Below, one piece after another: positions 8,421-17,748 of a DNA stretch of 64,000 nt. The DNA is taken from the NCBI GenBank assembly GCA_012960225.1, contig DUBS01000041.1, positions 18,267 to 82,266 on the forward strand, given 5' to 3'. Within the stretch, counting starts at the first letter, position 1. Each line of letters starts with the position of its first letter. This DNA is from Gemmatimonadota bacterium (lineage in GTDB: Bacteria > Gemmatimonadota > Gemmatimonadetes > Longimicrobiales > Gaopeijiaceae). The translations under genes and the position numbers were made by a program. Under the pieces are notes generated by a model. That model was not told the origin of the DNA. It did no database searches and saw only the letters and a list, made by a program, of their open reading frames with translations.

Positions 8421-9812
8421 CTAAATCAACCATTGTAGATCAGATTCATCTATGTCTGGCTTACCATTTCCCTTTTGATTCATCAAGTCATATGTAAGCT
8501 GCTTACCCAGCTCCACGCCGGGCTGTCCGAGTGGATCAACTCCATATAGTTCAGCAGCAATCACTGTGGTAACCTCCAGCATCATCAGAAGTTCGCCCAT
8601 AGTATCGGCTCTGACTGCCGGGAGGTGAATTGTTGCATTTGGACACCCGGCCCTCCTAAGAGCCTCGGCTGTTGCTCGCCATTCTGCTGTGAGGAGCTGC
8701 CCCATAGTGTGCCCTCCGAGATAAGAGAGTTCTTCCTTGAGGCCTTGATCACAATCTGGGATTACTACCTCAGATCCATGGTCTTCAACCTTAACAAAGA
8801 GGACTACCTTATCTCGTGGGCCTTCCATAAAGAGTTGAAGAAGGGAGTGCTGATCTCTTGCGCCCAAAGCTACCAAAGGCGTAGGCCCAGTCTCTTTTTC
8901 TTCTCCATCCATTGAGTGATGCTTGCCGAGACTCTCAGCCCAAAGCTGCTGGAACCACTCCGAGGTCGAGGTTAGTCGATCCGCATAGGGCATGAGAACG
9001 TGGATTTTTTGCCCATGTTTTATGTGCGCCTCATAGAGAAGAGAGGCGAGGATCCCTCCAGGATTTTCTTTCAATTTATCTGTCCGACATCGATCATCCA
9101 TCAGGGCTGCGCCACTAAGTAAGGCTTCTATGTCGACGCCACAAAGAGCCATAGGAAAGAGCCCCGCAGCAGAAAGAATTGAGAAACGTCCGCTAACATT
9201 TTCAGGAAGCGGTAGGGTCAGGACCCCTTCAGTTTCAGCAATATGCCGGAGGTGGCCGCACTTTGGGTCGGTAGTAAAAACAAAGTGCCCGAGGGCATTC
9301 TCTTTTCCGACACTGCTAGCAACCCAATCGCGCGCAACAAGGTATTGAGCCAGAGTTTCCATAGTCTTACCCGACTTACTAATCACATTAAATAGCGTCT
9401 TTCTGGGATCTATCCGTGAGAAAAGAGCGCCTAGGGTGTCGGGATCCGGGTTATCCAACACATGCAGTCGAGGATAGTGATCCCTCTCTTCCCTTGAGCG
9501 ATTATTCCAATCGGGACCAAGAAGAGCGTCACGTAAGGTCCTCGCACCAAGCCCGGAACCCCCAATACCGAGCACCACAACATCCGAGAAGTGTTGTCGG
9601 AAACTTTCGGCCAACGTGATGACATGTTTCGAATTAGCTGATGAGGAAGGCAGTTCGAAGAACCCAAAATCACCAGCAGATCGGCGAACATCCACTGTGG
9701 CTATTACTTCCTTGAATCTCTCTCCAATCACACCATCAAGATCTTCGGTGCTAACACCCAGTGTGATGCGAGGTGATACCAGATTCCCATAGTTAAGTTG
9801 GATGGAATCCAT
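8421..9812 (-). CDS. pgi: Glucose-6-phosphate isomerase
   Basis: Interconverts glucose 6-phosphate and fructose 6-phosphate in glycolysis and gluconeogenesis. It has 463 residues, the short bacterial form. VLGIGGSGLGARTLRDAL and ISKSGKTMETLAQY form the sugar-phosphate-binding SIS motifs. GGILASLLYEAHIKHG and the C-terminal GKQLTYDLM segment also fit the family. The ATG at 9810-9812 overlaps the upstream stop by one base (TGATG); an in-frame TTG one codon upstream is less likely. It is coupled to the metallohydrolase and lies near pyruvate kinase, so the group is partly glycolytic. Confidence 0.95.
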   Translation of the reverse strand: MDSIQLNYGNLVSPRITLGVSTEDLDGVIGERFKEVIATVDVRRSAGDFGFFELPSSSANSKHVITLAESFRQHFSDVVVLGIGGSGLGARTLRDALLGPDWNNRSREERDHYPRLHVLDNPDPDTLGALFSRIDPRKTLFNVISKSGKTMETLAQYLVARDWVASSVGKENALGHFVFTTDPKCGHLRHIAETEGVLTLPLPENVSGRFSILSAAGLFPMALCGVDIEALLSGAALMDDRCRTDKLKENPGGILASLLYEAHIKHGQKIHVLMPYADRLTSTSEWFQQLWAESLGKHHSMDGEEKETGPTPLVALGARDQHSLLQLFMEGPRDKVVLFVKVEDHGSEVVIPDCDQGLKEELSYLGGHTMGQLLTAEWRATAEALRRAGCPNATIHLPAVRADTMGELLMMLEVTTVIAAELYGVDPLGQPGVELGKQLTYDLMNQKGNGKPDIDESDLQWLI

Positions 9813-10588
9813 CAATCTACCTCGATGGTGAGACCATCATATGCAGCGATCACCCCGCTGGGTAAACGGTCTTCTAGTTCAGCATGGGTAACTCTATGAG
9901 TCAGGTGTGTCAGATATGTCTGAGCCGCATCCACCTCACGTGCCATTTCAATCGCTTCTTCAATATTGAGGTGGGTAGGATGTGGCCTACCAAACCATAG
10001 AGCATTAAGAACAAGCACTTCCACCCCCTTAAGAGCGGCAATCGCCCCCTGAGGTAATGTCTTTGCATCAGTGATGTAGCCCAGCCCCCCCACGCGGAAT
10101 CCGTACACCGAAACTGATCCGTGAGGCACTGCAATGGGCAGGAACCCTCTCCCTAAGATCTGTACTGACTCTCCAGCTCTGAACTCTTGAAGGCGGGCCC
10201 GCGGCTTTGAGCTCCCTAGCGGCGGGAGAATTTCATCATCGAAGATATATCTGAAATATGAGGTAATATGCCTGGAGTATTCAGCGGGAACAAACGCAGG
10301 GATATGACCTTTCTTTACCGTGAATACACGTACATCATCAATACCGTGCACGTGGTCAGCGTGTGTGTGTGTAAACCAGATTGCATCAATGTGGTTGATT
10401 TGATTCGCTAATAGCTGAAGACGAAGCTCCGGTGGTGTATCAATAAGAAGGTGAGCCCCATCGATCTCCAGAACTGCGCCATGGCGGGTCCTTTGATCCC
10501 GAGGATCGTCAGAGGTGCATGCATTACAGTCACATCCGACAACGGGTACTCCGAATGATGTGCCCGTGCCAAGAAATGTGAGTCTCAC
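9812..10588 (-). CDS. PhnP-like metallo-beta-lactamase-fold phosphohydrolase
   Basis: A 258-residue MBL-fold hydrolase. It starts MRLTFLGTGTSFGVPVVGC, followed by a C-x-C-x2-C set (CDCNAC) that can bind a structural zinc, as in PhnP. The metal motif FTHTHADHVHGIDD (HxHxDH) and C-terminal LTHLTHR match PhnP/RNase Z-like phosphodiesterases. PhnP acts on cyclic ribose phosphodiesters in phosphonate breakdown, but no phn genes are nearby. A general cyclic nucleotide or phosphodiester role is therefore equally possible. It lies between pyk and pgi in a tight three-gene unit. Confidence 0.88.
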   Translation of the reverse strand: MRLTFLGTGTSFGVPVVGCDCNACTSDDPRDQRTRHGAVLEIDGAHLLIDTPPELRLQLLANQINHIDAIWFTHTHADHVHGIDDVRVFTVKKGHIPAFVPAEYSRHITSYFRYIFDDEILPPLGSSKPRARLQEFRAGESVQILGRGFLPIAVPHGSVSVYGFRVGGLGYITDAKTLPQGAIAALKGVEVLVLNALWFGRPHPTHLNIEEAIEMAREVDAAQTYLTHLTHRVTHAELEDRLPSGVIAAYDGLTIEVD

Positions 10589-10601
10589 TTATTGCAGTTC
10601 C

Positions 10602-12020
10602 CTAAAGATGCTCCAATCGCATCGTGTTCGTTGAACCAGATTGATGGAAGGGATACCCAGCGGTTACTGGTATCACAGCTCCTGCCTCTCCAACCCCACT
10701 ACTGAGGACAGATGCAAGTCCAAATGCTGTGAGTGAGTTGTAGGAAACCTCTATATTTTCTGCCAAGACAGGCTGTACTCCCCACACCATAGAGAGTTGA
10801 CGATGGGTAACTCGATCGGTGGTCACCGCGAACACTGGAACCGATGGACGATAGGACGAAACCAGCCTGGCGGAAAAACCCGAGCGTGTTATGACCACGA
10901 TCGCGGGTGCGTTCACCCTGCGTACAGCATCTACTGTAGCGGCTGAGACCGCATGCTCTTGAGATGATGCGCCACCACGTGAATCCATACCGGGATGCGT
11001 CAAGTACTGAGGTCCACGAACCAAGAAGCCACTGCGCTCAATCTCAGTTCCAATGTTAATGAGTGCCTCAAGGGCCTCCCTAGGGTATCGACCTACAGCC
11101 GTCTCCCCAGAGAGCATAAGGGCATCTGTACCATCGAGAATCGCGTTTGCAACGTCGGATGCTTCAGCCCTTGTCGGCCTTGCGTGTTCAAGCATGGATT
11201 CTAGCATCTGTGTAGCTGTAATTACCGGACGGGCATAAAGGTTGGCTAGTTCTATAATCCGTTTCTGAGCCAGTGGAACTCGCTCGAACGGAAGTTCCAC
11301 CCCCAAATCTCCTCGAGCCACCATTACAGCATCAGTCTCAGGAAGAATCTCTTCAATAGCCCGTAATGCTTCGGCTTTTTCAATCTTGGCTATAACTAGT
11401 GCCTGGTCTCCAACTCTCTTCTTGATGTCGATTACATCCTCTGGACCACGAACAAAAGAAAGCGCGACATACTCGACACCTTCCTCAAGCACAAATTCCA
11501 AATCGGAAAGATCTTTTTCGGTCAAGGATGGTGCCGTAAGCATAACGCCCGGAAGATTTATTCCTTTTCGGGCCTTGAGTAATCCTCCACGGACCACCTC
11601 CAGCTCTATCCGGTCCCCCTCAGTTCCAACACACAGAAGCTCCAGGAGGCCATCATCTAAGAGCAAAGTCTCCCCTGGCTGAAGCTCTCGTGAAAGTGTA
11701 CGGTATGAGCAGGGAATTTCTCCAGGCTGCACTTTATCGTACGGCGCCACTACAACGGCCTTCCCTTTCTTGAGCTCTACTGGTGCCGCAAGCTCACCGA
11801 CGCGGATCTTGGGACCTGAAAGATCCGCTATGATTCCGACAGGATGACCTACCTGGGCGGCTGCATCACGGACGCAGTCTATCGCCGCACGATAATCCTC
11901 CCGCTCACCATGCGACATATTCAGGCGAGCTAAGTTCATACCTCCCTGCACTAACTTTAGAATAGTGTCAGGTGATGAACTGGCCGGGCCAAGCGTACAA
12001 ATGATTTTGGTTCTAAGCAT
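10602..12020 (-). CDS. pyk: Pyruvate kinase
   Basis: Makes pyruvate and ATP from phosphoenolpyruvate and ADP. It has 472 residues with the usual A, B and C domains. KIICTLGPASSS and GGMNLARLNMSHG are at the N-terminus. IIADLSGPKIRVG opens the lid domain. VIAKIEKAEAL holds the catalytic Lys and VMVARGDLGVE the metal-binding Glu/Asp. ITATQMLESM and the DVANAILDG loop follow. The C-terminal domain with VVITRSGFSARLVSSYRP is complete, so allosteric control is possible. It is the first gene of the pyk-metallohydrolase-pgi unit. Confidence 0.96.
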   Translation of the reverse strand: MLRTKIICTLGPASSSPDTILKLVQGGMNLARLNMSHGEREDYRAAIDCVRDAAAQVGHPVGIIADLSGPKIRVGELAAPVELKKGKAVVVAPYDKVQPGEIPCSYRTLSRELQPGETLLLDDGLLELLCVGTEGDRIELEVVRGGLLKARKGINLPGVMLTAPSLTEKDLSDLEFVLEEGVEYVALSFVRGPEDVIDIKKRVGDQALVIAKIEKAEALRAIEEILPETDAVMVARGDLGVELPFERVPLAQKRIIELANLYARPVITATQMLESMLEHARPTRAEASDVANAILDGTDALMLSGETAVGRYPREALEALINIGTEIERSGFLVRGPQYLTHPGMDSRGGASSQEHAVSAATVDAVRRVNAPAIVVITRSGFSARLVSSYRPSVPVFAVTTDRVTHRQLSMVWGVQPVLAENIEVSYNSLTAFGLASVLSSGVGEAGAVIPVTAGYPFHQSGSTNTMRLEHL

Positions 12021-12211
12021 CTATCCAGAACGGAAGAAGAGTGGGCAGATTCCATCAAGGAGTCGGTCCACAAATCTTGGTCTGAGGGGAACAGAGGAGC
12101 AATACTTGTCTGTTTGGGATCTACTCCTAACTCAGGGGTAGCACCTAATTAATCAGCACCTTTTCTTTACGTTCTTTGCGCGTGCCTTAATGATCATGGA
12201 AGGAGCATCGC

Positions 12212-13363
12212 ATCGCCAGTCACAGCTATATTTACATTCAAAACGAGAAGCAGGCTGACACCCTAAAAGAAGACCTGGGGCAAGCTTCACGAATCGCGTT
12301 GGACTGCGAGGCGGCTGGCTTCCACCGATACTCGGACCGTCTCTGCCTCGTCCAAATCACGACAGATAGTGCAACTTACATCCTGGATGCTTTGGGCTTT
12401 AATGTATCTCCGCTCCTGAGGCCCTCACTGGAACACCCTGACGTTCAGGTCAACATGCACGGTTCCGACTTTGACCTGGTACTCCTTGGCCGGGATCTTG
12501 GTATCCATCTTAGCGGGCTTTTTGATACCCAGATTGCAGCAGCACTTCTCGGTCGAGAATCGCTCGGTCTAGCAAGTTTATTAAAGGACTATCGTGGCAT
12601 AGAGCTTTCCAAAAAACACCAGCGAGCAGATTGGGCGATGAGGCCTCTAACAGAAGGAATGCTCGAGTATGCAGCTGCGGACACACAATACCTAAATACA
12701 CTCTCCGACCAGATGCGTACCGAACTACGAGCTAGACGGAGAGAGTCCTGGTCGGTCGAGGAATGCCAAGCACTGGAAGAATCATCGTCATCGATCCAAC
12801 ACTCAAAGGAAATTGATCCAGTCAGCCGAGTGAAGGGCGCGCGTGAACTGACACCGCGACAGCTAACAGCACTCCGGCAGGCGCTTCAGTGGAGGGACAA
12901 GCTAGCGAGAGAAAACGATAAGGCTCTCTTCCGGATCATCGGTGATGGCCCACTACTAGAAGCAGTTGTTATGAACCCTCAAAGCGCTCGAGAATTGTTT
13001 GACATCAAGGGGTTTCCTAAGGGTTTGGCCCGAAACAAGGGTTCTGACTTGGTTCGTATATTCGAGTCTGTAGCCCGGATACCGGAGTCTGAACTTCAGT
13101 CATATCCAAGTCGCCCTAGAACAAGAAGCAGGAGATCAAGTCCAGAGACAGAAGCACTGCTGGAAGCACTCAAATTGGTTCGTAATGCTCTCGCAGAAAA
13201 ACTTGGTATCGCAAAGGGCACCCTACTTTCTAATGCAGTACTTTCCAGGGTAGCACGGACCAACCCAAAAGATCTCAGTAGCCTAGCAGACGTGGAGGGG
13301 ATGAGAGGCTGGAAAATTGAAGTGGTCGGGGATTCGCTCTTGGAAGTTATTCATCGAAGCTAG
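12212..13363 (+). CDS. rnd: Ribonuclease D (3'-5' exonuclease with HRDC domain)
   Basis: A DEDD-family exoribonuclease for 3' trimming of tRNA precursors and other structured RNAs, about 383 residues. The first catalytic motif reads ALDCEAAGFHRYSDRLCLVQI (Asp and Glu conserved). Further motifs are NMHGSDFDLVLL, and DWAMRPLTEGMLEYAAADTQYL with the final Tyr/Asp. An HRDC domain follows (near ELTPRQLTALRQALQWRD to FPKGLARN). No ATG or GTG exists upstream in frame. The only later start, TTG at 12299, would cut the protein immediately before the catalytic Asp. An ATC at 12212 has AAGGAG six bases upstream and gives the expected N-terminus with SYIYIQNE, so a rare ATC start is proposed. Confidence 0.88.
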   Translation: MASHSYIYIQNEKQADTLKEDLGQASRIALDCEAAGFHRYSDRLCLVQITTDSATYILDALGFNVSPLLRPSLEHPDVQVNMHGSDFDLVLLGRDLGIHLSGLFDTQIAAALLGRESLGLASLLKDYRGIELSKKHQRADWAMRPLTEGMLEYAAADTQYLNTLSDQMRTELRARRRESWSVEECQALEESSSSIQHSKEIDPVSRVKGARELTPRQLTALRQALQWRDKLARENDKALFRIIGDGPLLEAVVMNPQSARELFDIKGFPKGLARNKGSDLVRIFESVARIPESELQSYPSRPRTRSRRSSPETEALLEALKLVRNALAEKLGIAKGTLLSNAVLSRVARTNPKDLSSLADVEGMRGWKIEVVGDSLLEVIHRS

Positions 13364-13381
13364 AGTGCCTCTTCCTCAGCA

Positions 13382-13765
13382 TTAGCCTCCAGACTCTTCC
13401 TTCCTTTTACAGTCGATACAATAGCGCGCGTGTGGTAGCGCATCTAGACGATCCAAACCGACATCAGTACCGCAGGTATGGCAACCACCAAAATTCTTAG
13501 GGTCGTTGTATAGACGCCTTAGGGCCTCTTCGATTCGATATAGATAGCGGCCTTCTTTAGTTGCAGATACTGCGGCCTTTTCGCGCTCCATAGCTTCCGT
13601 ACCCTGGTCCGCCATGTGATCTGTATAAACAGAGAGATCAGAATCCACTGACTCACGACCGGACTTGGCTGCCTTATCGAATAAACCTAGTGCCTTGAGA
13701 GCTCTATCTCTCTCATCAAGGAGACGCCTTTCAAGATGCGCGAGTTGGTTTTTCGCGAGGACCAT
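13382..13765 (-). CDS. TraR/DksA-type zinc-finger protein
   Basis: A 127-residue protein with an N-terminal coiled coil and a C-terminal C4 zinc finger. The finger is CHTCG near residues 94-98 and CIDCKR near 116-121, with the family feature ALPHARYC between them. DksA-like proteins bind the RNA polymerase secondary channel and tune rRNA and stress promoters with ppGpp. The acidic coiled-coil tip (SDLSVYTDHMADQGTEAMERE) fits the wider family, though exact DksA tip residues are not certain. It ends 18 bases from the convergent rnd gene and is probably a single-gene unit. Confidence 0.88.
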   Translation of the reverse strand: MVLAKNQLAHLERRLLDERDRALKALGLFDKAAKSGRESVDSDLSVYTDHMADQGTEAMEREKAAVSATKEGRYLYRIEEALRRLYNDPKNFGGCHTCGTDVGLDRLDALPHARYCIDCKRKEESGG

Positions 13766-13988
13766 CTCTCTATCTCTGAACGAAAGAAACTGGAAGTTCT
13801 CAAAACTAATTACCGGACGAAGAAGCGTCCACGGCAGCGCTTTCTTGATCCACTCTTTAAGTCAAGTTGGTCAAGCCTTGCCACAATAGCCTTTGGGGCT
13901 ATTAGTATGCTAGATATTGGGACCTGACATCGTAAATGCGGGTACATCCGTATCACACTGCGAAGCGCCATCCAAGACGAGCTGTAAC

Positions 13989-14288
13989 ATGACCGCTGAG
14001 AGTATGCATTGCCGCCGATGTGGCAAAGACACTCCCCCTCTGAACAAAGCTCCATTCCGTAACGAACTTGGTGACCGGGTACTGGCTGAAATCTGTCCAT
14101 CGTGCTGGCAGGATTGGCTGCAGCATCAGACTTCGCTCATCAACCATTATGGGCTGGACCCCCGCGAACCAAAGGCCCGGGAATTTCTGTATGAACAGAT
14201 TGAGCACGTCTTATTGCAGGGTGGCGAGGGCAAAGAGATAGACACCTCTAAGCAGGGCACAATTGACTGGGCTCCTCCCGGGAGTTGA
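13989..14288 (+). CDS. Fe(2+)-trafficking/YggX-like protein
   Basis: About 99 residues. The core resembles YggX: CRRCGKDTPPLNKAPF, then ELGDRVLAEICPSCWQDWLQHQTSLINHYGLDPREPKAREFL, where W..WL.HQT.LIN.Y.L.P..P.AR.FL is the family signature. Unlike enterobacterial YggX, which has one Cys, this version has two CxxC pairs (CRRC, CPSC) and could bind zinc or iron directly. YggX protects Fe-S enzymes from oxidation, and a related role is inferred here. The start may be ATG 13989 or ATG 14004. A longer frame to 13917 adds residues unlike the family. Confidence 0.8.
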   Translation: MTAESMHCRRCGKDTPPLNKAPFRNELGDRVLAEICPSCWQDWLQHQTSLINHYGLDPREPKAREFLYEQIEHVLLQGGEGKEIDTSKQGTIDWAPPGS

Positions 14289-14361
14289 GTAACTGCATAA
14301 CCAATCTCCAACTGCCCCATCCCTAAGAATAAGCTGCGTCTAGGATCAGCCGCAGCTCCTA

Positions 14362-15582
14362 CTATGCGCTCAGAACTTCTTTTGCTTGGCTGAGCGCAAA
14401 ACGCAGATCTTCCTTGTTAATTGTAAGTGGCGGAGCAAACCGAATCACCTGGTGATGGGTTTCTTTGGCAAGGATTCCACGAGCGTGAAGCGCTTCGCAA
14501 AACGGCCTGGCCACTCCGCTTGACTCTTTGATTACCACACCAATCATCAAGCCTTTGCCTCGCACTTCTTTGATATGTGGTGACTCAAACTCACGGAGTT
14601 GATCCATAAACCAGCTTCCGAGTTGATCTGAGCGCTCCGGTAGTTTCTCATCAACTATCACATTTAGTGAGGCTAGTCCAACCGCGGCTCCCAACGGATT
14701 TCCTCCGAATGTCGATCCATGGTCTCCTGGGTCAAATACATCCATAAATTCGGCATCTGCGATTGTCGCTGAGACTGGGTAGACACCTCCACCGAGTGCT
14801 TTCCCGACGATCTGAACATCAGGACGAACCGACTCCCAGTCGCAGCAGAACATTCTTCCAGTGCGACCCAGGCCCGTTTGGATTTCATCAGCCATAAAGG
14901 CAACTCGGTTCGCTGTGCAGAGTTCCCTTGCCGTGCTCAAGAACCCTGGGGGGGGGACAACAACACCACCCTCACCTTGAAGCGGCTCAACCAAAAAACC
15001 AACCGTGTTTTGGTTGATTGCCGCTTCGAGCGCTTCAGAGTTCCCGTATGGGATTTCCACGAAGCCAGGGGTAAAGGGACCGAACCCATCCTTATATTGA
15101 TCTTCAGAAGAAAAACCCACGATAGTCGTGGTGCGGCCGTGGAAATTGTTCTCACAAACTATGATTTCCGCCCTGTCTTCGGGCACTCCCTTAATCTTGT
15201 AACCCCACTTGCGTACCATCTTGATCGCAGTTTCTACAGCCTCAGCCCCTGTATTCATCGGTAATGCTTTTTCAAAGCCCGTCACCTCACACAGTGCACT
15301 CAAGAACGGCCCCATCTGATCGTTATGGAATGCTCGCGACGTCAACGTCAGTTTCTGCATCTGGGATAATGCTGCACCGATAATTGAGGGGTGCCTGTGC
15401 CCCTGATTGAGCGCTGAATACGCACTCAGCATATCCAGGTACCTGTTTCCGTCCACGTCCCACACCCAAGAGCCCTCTCCACCTTCCAGCACAACTGGAA
15501 GTGGATGGTAGTTATGCGCGCTGTAGCGGTCGACTTCCGTCAGAAACGCTTCCACTCTAGACATTGTCGCCTGCGTCATCAT
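14362..15582 (-). CDS. rocD: Ornithine aminotransferase (class III, PLP-dependent)
   Basis: Transfers the delta-amino group of ornithine to 2-oxoglutarate, linking arginine and proline metabolism. It has 406 residues, the family length. MLSAYSALNQGHRHP, MNTGAEAVETAIK (PLP phosphate), NNFHGRTTT, and FMADEIQTGLGRTG (pyridine-N Asp) are visible, as is IVGKALGGGVYP with the Schiff-base Lys. These closely fit ornithine-oxo-acid transaminase rather than acetylornithine transaminase. GGAG lies just upstream of two adjacent ATGs, so either of the first two Met may be the start. An agmatinase elsewhere in the window may feed related metabolism. Confidence 0.9.
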   Translation of the reverse strand: MMTQATMSRVEAFLTEVDRYSAHNYHPLPVVLEGGEGSWVWDVDGNRYLDMLSAYSALNQGHRHPSIIGAALSQMQKLTLTSRAFHNDQMGPFLSALCEVTGFEKALPMNTGAEAVETAIKMVRKWGYKIKGVPEDRAEIIVCENNFHGRTTTIVGFSSEDQYKDGFGPFTPGFVEIPYGNSEALEAAINQNTVGFLVEPLQGEGGVVVPPPGFLSTARELCTANRVAFMADEIQTGLGRTGRMFCCDWESVRPDVQIVGKALGGGVYPVSATIADAEFMDVFDPGDHGSTFGGNPLGAAVGLASLNVIVDEKLPERSDQLGSWFMDQLREFESPHIKEVRGKGLMIGVVIKESSGVARPFCEALHARGILAKETHHQVIRFAPPLTINKEDLRFALSQAKEVLSA

Positions 15583-15683
15583 TTCTCCGTGTCTGCATGA
15601 TTATGCACTTGATTAGTATACTAAGTCACGTCCAGGGCGACTAGGCACTCTATCATCAACGGATATGATTTCTAGGGTATCAC

Positions 15684-16628
15684 CTAACCCACTGAGGGCT
15701 TAGGAGACTCGTCTATGTCAAGCCGGAAGACATCAGGGCGGGCGTAATGTCCAGTCACATCGAAGTCAAACTTACTGCGAGGGACTGCCGACATATCTAA
15801 GTCTGCAATGAGCATACCTTCCTGATCCCATAATGGCCCAGCCAAGCACTCCCCTAGGGGGCTATAAATAGCTGAGCCACCTCGGCTTAATGTCTCGGGC
15901 CAGTCTTCGAGGTCTGATTTGGTCTCAAGATCAGCAGGATACATGTCCCGTCGCACATACTGATTACAGCCCAGCACAAAGCATCTGCCTTCAAGTGCGA
16001 TGTGTTGCAGAGTAGACAGCCAGCGCTCACGGGAGTCAGCCGTAGGGGCAAGATAGATCTCAACCCCCTTACCATACATGGCCATGCGGGCCAACGGCAT
16101 GTAGTTCTCCCAACAGATCAGGCCACCAACCTTGCCAAAAGGAGTTTCGATCACAGTAAGCGTACTCCCATCCCCCTCACCCCAGATTAAGCGCTCAGCT
16201 GCCGTCGGCTTTAGCTTGCGGTGCTTCCCAAGCAGTGACCCATCTGCACCGATGTATAGCAGAGTGCAGAAGAGCGTGCCTCCGCTATAGGTGCTGTCTC
16301 TCTCCACAACACCCACACAAAGGTAAACACCAGCCCCGGCGGCTGCCTCTCTCATACGATCGACTTCAGGCCCTGGAACTTCTATCGAGGTTGCCCAATA
16401 CCGCTCCCAAGTTCTTCGGCCAGCTTCCGAACGACCCCCAACTGCGCTCCCAAAGGCCAACCCCCTGGGATATCCACCGACATAGGCCTCAGGAAACAGA
16501 ACGAGTTGAGCTCCCTGTTTCGCCGCATCAACAGTCATAGAACACACATGCTCAACCGTGGCATCGAGATCGAAAGGGATGGCCGCGGTCTGCACGACTG
16601 CAACACGAACAGTGTTAGTGTCTGACAT
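15684..16628 (-). CDS. Nitrilase family carbon-nitrogen hydrolase
   Basis: A 314-residue member of the nitrilase branch proper. The Glu-Lys-Cys triad is visible: Glu47 in LFPEAYVGGYPRG, Lys138 in GKHRKLKPT, and Cys172 in GGLICWENYMPLAR. The sequences around the Glu and the Cys are those of true nitrilases, which convert organic nitriles to carboxylic acids and ammonia. The natural substrate (for example an aromatic or cyano compound) cannot be read from sequence. It appears as a stand-alone gene downstream of an M28 peptidase gene with modest spacing. No signal peptide is seen, so it is cytosolic. Confidence 0.92.
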   Translation of the reverse strand: MSDTNTVRVAVVQTAAIPFDLDATVEHVCSMTVDAAKQGAQLVLFPEAYVGGYPRGLAFGSAVGGRSEAGRRTWERYWATSIEVPGPEVDRMREAAAGAGVYLCVGVVERDSTYSGGTLFCTLLYIGADGSLLGKHRKLKPTAAERLIWGEGDGSTLTVIETPFGKVGGLICWENYMPLARMAMYGKGVEIYLAPTADSRERWLSTLQHIALEGRCFVLGCNQYVRRDMYPADLETKSDLEDWPETLSRGGSAIYSPLGECLAGPLWDQEGMLIADLDMSAVPRSKFDFDVTGHYARPDVFRLDIDESPKPSVG

Positions 16629-16703
16629 GAGTCTCGTCCTTGGGGAGCAGGAAATAGATCTCTAGCTGGGCGGGGGGATTCTACAGGCCGAAGACTCAGA
16701 GGC

Positions 16704-17642
16704 CTACCCCCCTGAATAGATCAACTCGGCTATGACTTCCCCAACGATTTCCAGTGTTGTGGCACTAACATGTGAAGGGAGGTCCTCCGGAGTGTGCCAG
16801 TACATATTGTCCGAACCGCCGTAGGTGAAGTCTATGATATTGACGGTTTGAAGGCCTGCCTCATTAAGTGGTATGTGATCGTCACCCAATCGAATTCCCA
16901 CGGACTCAGGAAAGAAATTAGAGTAGCCCAGTCTCGCAGCAGTCCTCCACACCCTCCGAACTACAGGCAGTGCATGCTGAGCGGAATACCCCTCTATGGG
17001 AAAGCTTGGATCTGCATCCCCGACCATATCCAGTAGAACTCCGTACATTGGTCTCATCCCTGAACTCAACAGAGACAATTGATCCGCATATCTCCGGGCT
17101 CCAATAAACATATCCGCTGACTCAGGACCATAATCCTCTCCGTCCACAAATAAGAGATCTATACCGAGCGGTGGTAGGGCATCGGACATGATCCGGGCTA
17201 ATTCGAGTAACACTGCCGTACCCGACCCCCCATCGTTCGCACCTGGAACAGGCAGCTCTTGCTCGGCCGGATCCTTCGCCTGGTCTGACCGTGGCCGGGT
17301 ATCCCAATGAGCAAGCAAAAGAAGGCGCCGATCAGCCTCTGGACGGTAACGCGCAAGTACATTTACAAGAGTAAGCGAGTCCAAGTATGTAGTTACATAA
17401 GTAAATGTGTCAGCAATCACTTCTGGGGCGAACGAATCAAGTCGTGCAAGCATCCAACGAAGTTGGCGATCGTGACCAACTGTACCAGGTATACGCGGCC
17501 CAAAACTTACTTGTAGTTCAACCAGGTCTTGAGCTCGCTCGCCTTCGAAAAAAGGGCGACCCGGCGTAGGGCCTTGAGGGATGTCCCCTCCACATGCCGT
17601 AATGACGAGGACGGTCGTCAAATAACTCAAGTTTGAGCACAT
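16704..17642 (-). CDS. Lipoprotein M28 peptidase / glutaminyl cyclase-like
   Basis: A 312-residue lipoprotein (signal ending VLVITAC) with an M28 zinc-peptidase fold. Visible metal positions are LLAHWDTRP, ANDGGSGTAVLLELA, FVDGEDYG, LLDMVGD and the C-terminal DNMYWHTPEDLP. The short single-domain form and the region around WDTRP and ANDGGSG match bacterial glutaminyl-peptide cyclotransferase-like members. These make pyroglutamate N-termini, but aminopeptidase activity is an alternative. It is extracytoplasmic by its signal. The start diverges from the small lipoprotein gene to its right. Confidence 0.87.
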   Translation of the reverse strand: MCSNLSYLTTVLVITACGGDIPQGPTPGRPFFEGERAQDLVELQVSFGPRIPGTVGHDRQLRWMLARLDSFAPEVIADTFTYVTTYLDSLTLVNVLARYRPEADRRLLLLAHWDTRPRSDQAKDPAEQELPVPGANDGGSGTAVLLELARIMSDALPPLGIDLLFVDGEDYGPESADMFIGARRYADQLSLLSSGMRPMYGVLLDMVGDADPSFPIEGYSAQHALPVVRRVWRTAARLGYSNFFPESVGIRLGDDHIPLNEAGLQTVNIIDFTYGGSDNMYWHTPEDLPSHVSATTLEIVGEVIAELIYSGG

Positions 17643-17748
17643 AATACCTGAATCCGAGAGAATCTGGTCATGCTAACCGCTTCCGGTTAATAGAATAACC
17701 TAGCACCTTGTGATGACACTTCACTCGGGTTGTCAGTTTACTTTAGCC

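Noticed and set aside
13885..13903. 7-bp inverted repeat AATAGCC/GGCTATT in the gap between the DksA-like and YggX-like genes
   Set aside because: It has no T-tract and no partner site. Single short palindromes are expected by chance.
14332..14357. AGCTGCG/CGCAGCT hairpin between convergent genes
   Set aside because: A plausible weak terminator, but the loop is 12 bases and no T-run follows, so it was not listed as a feature.
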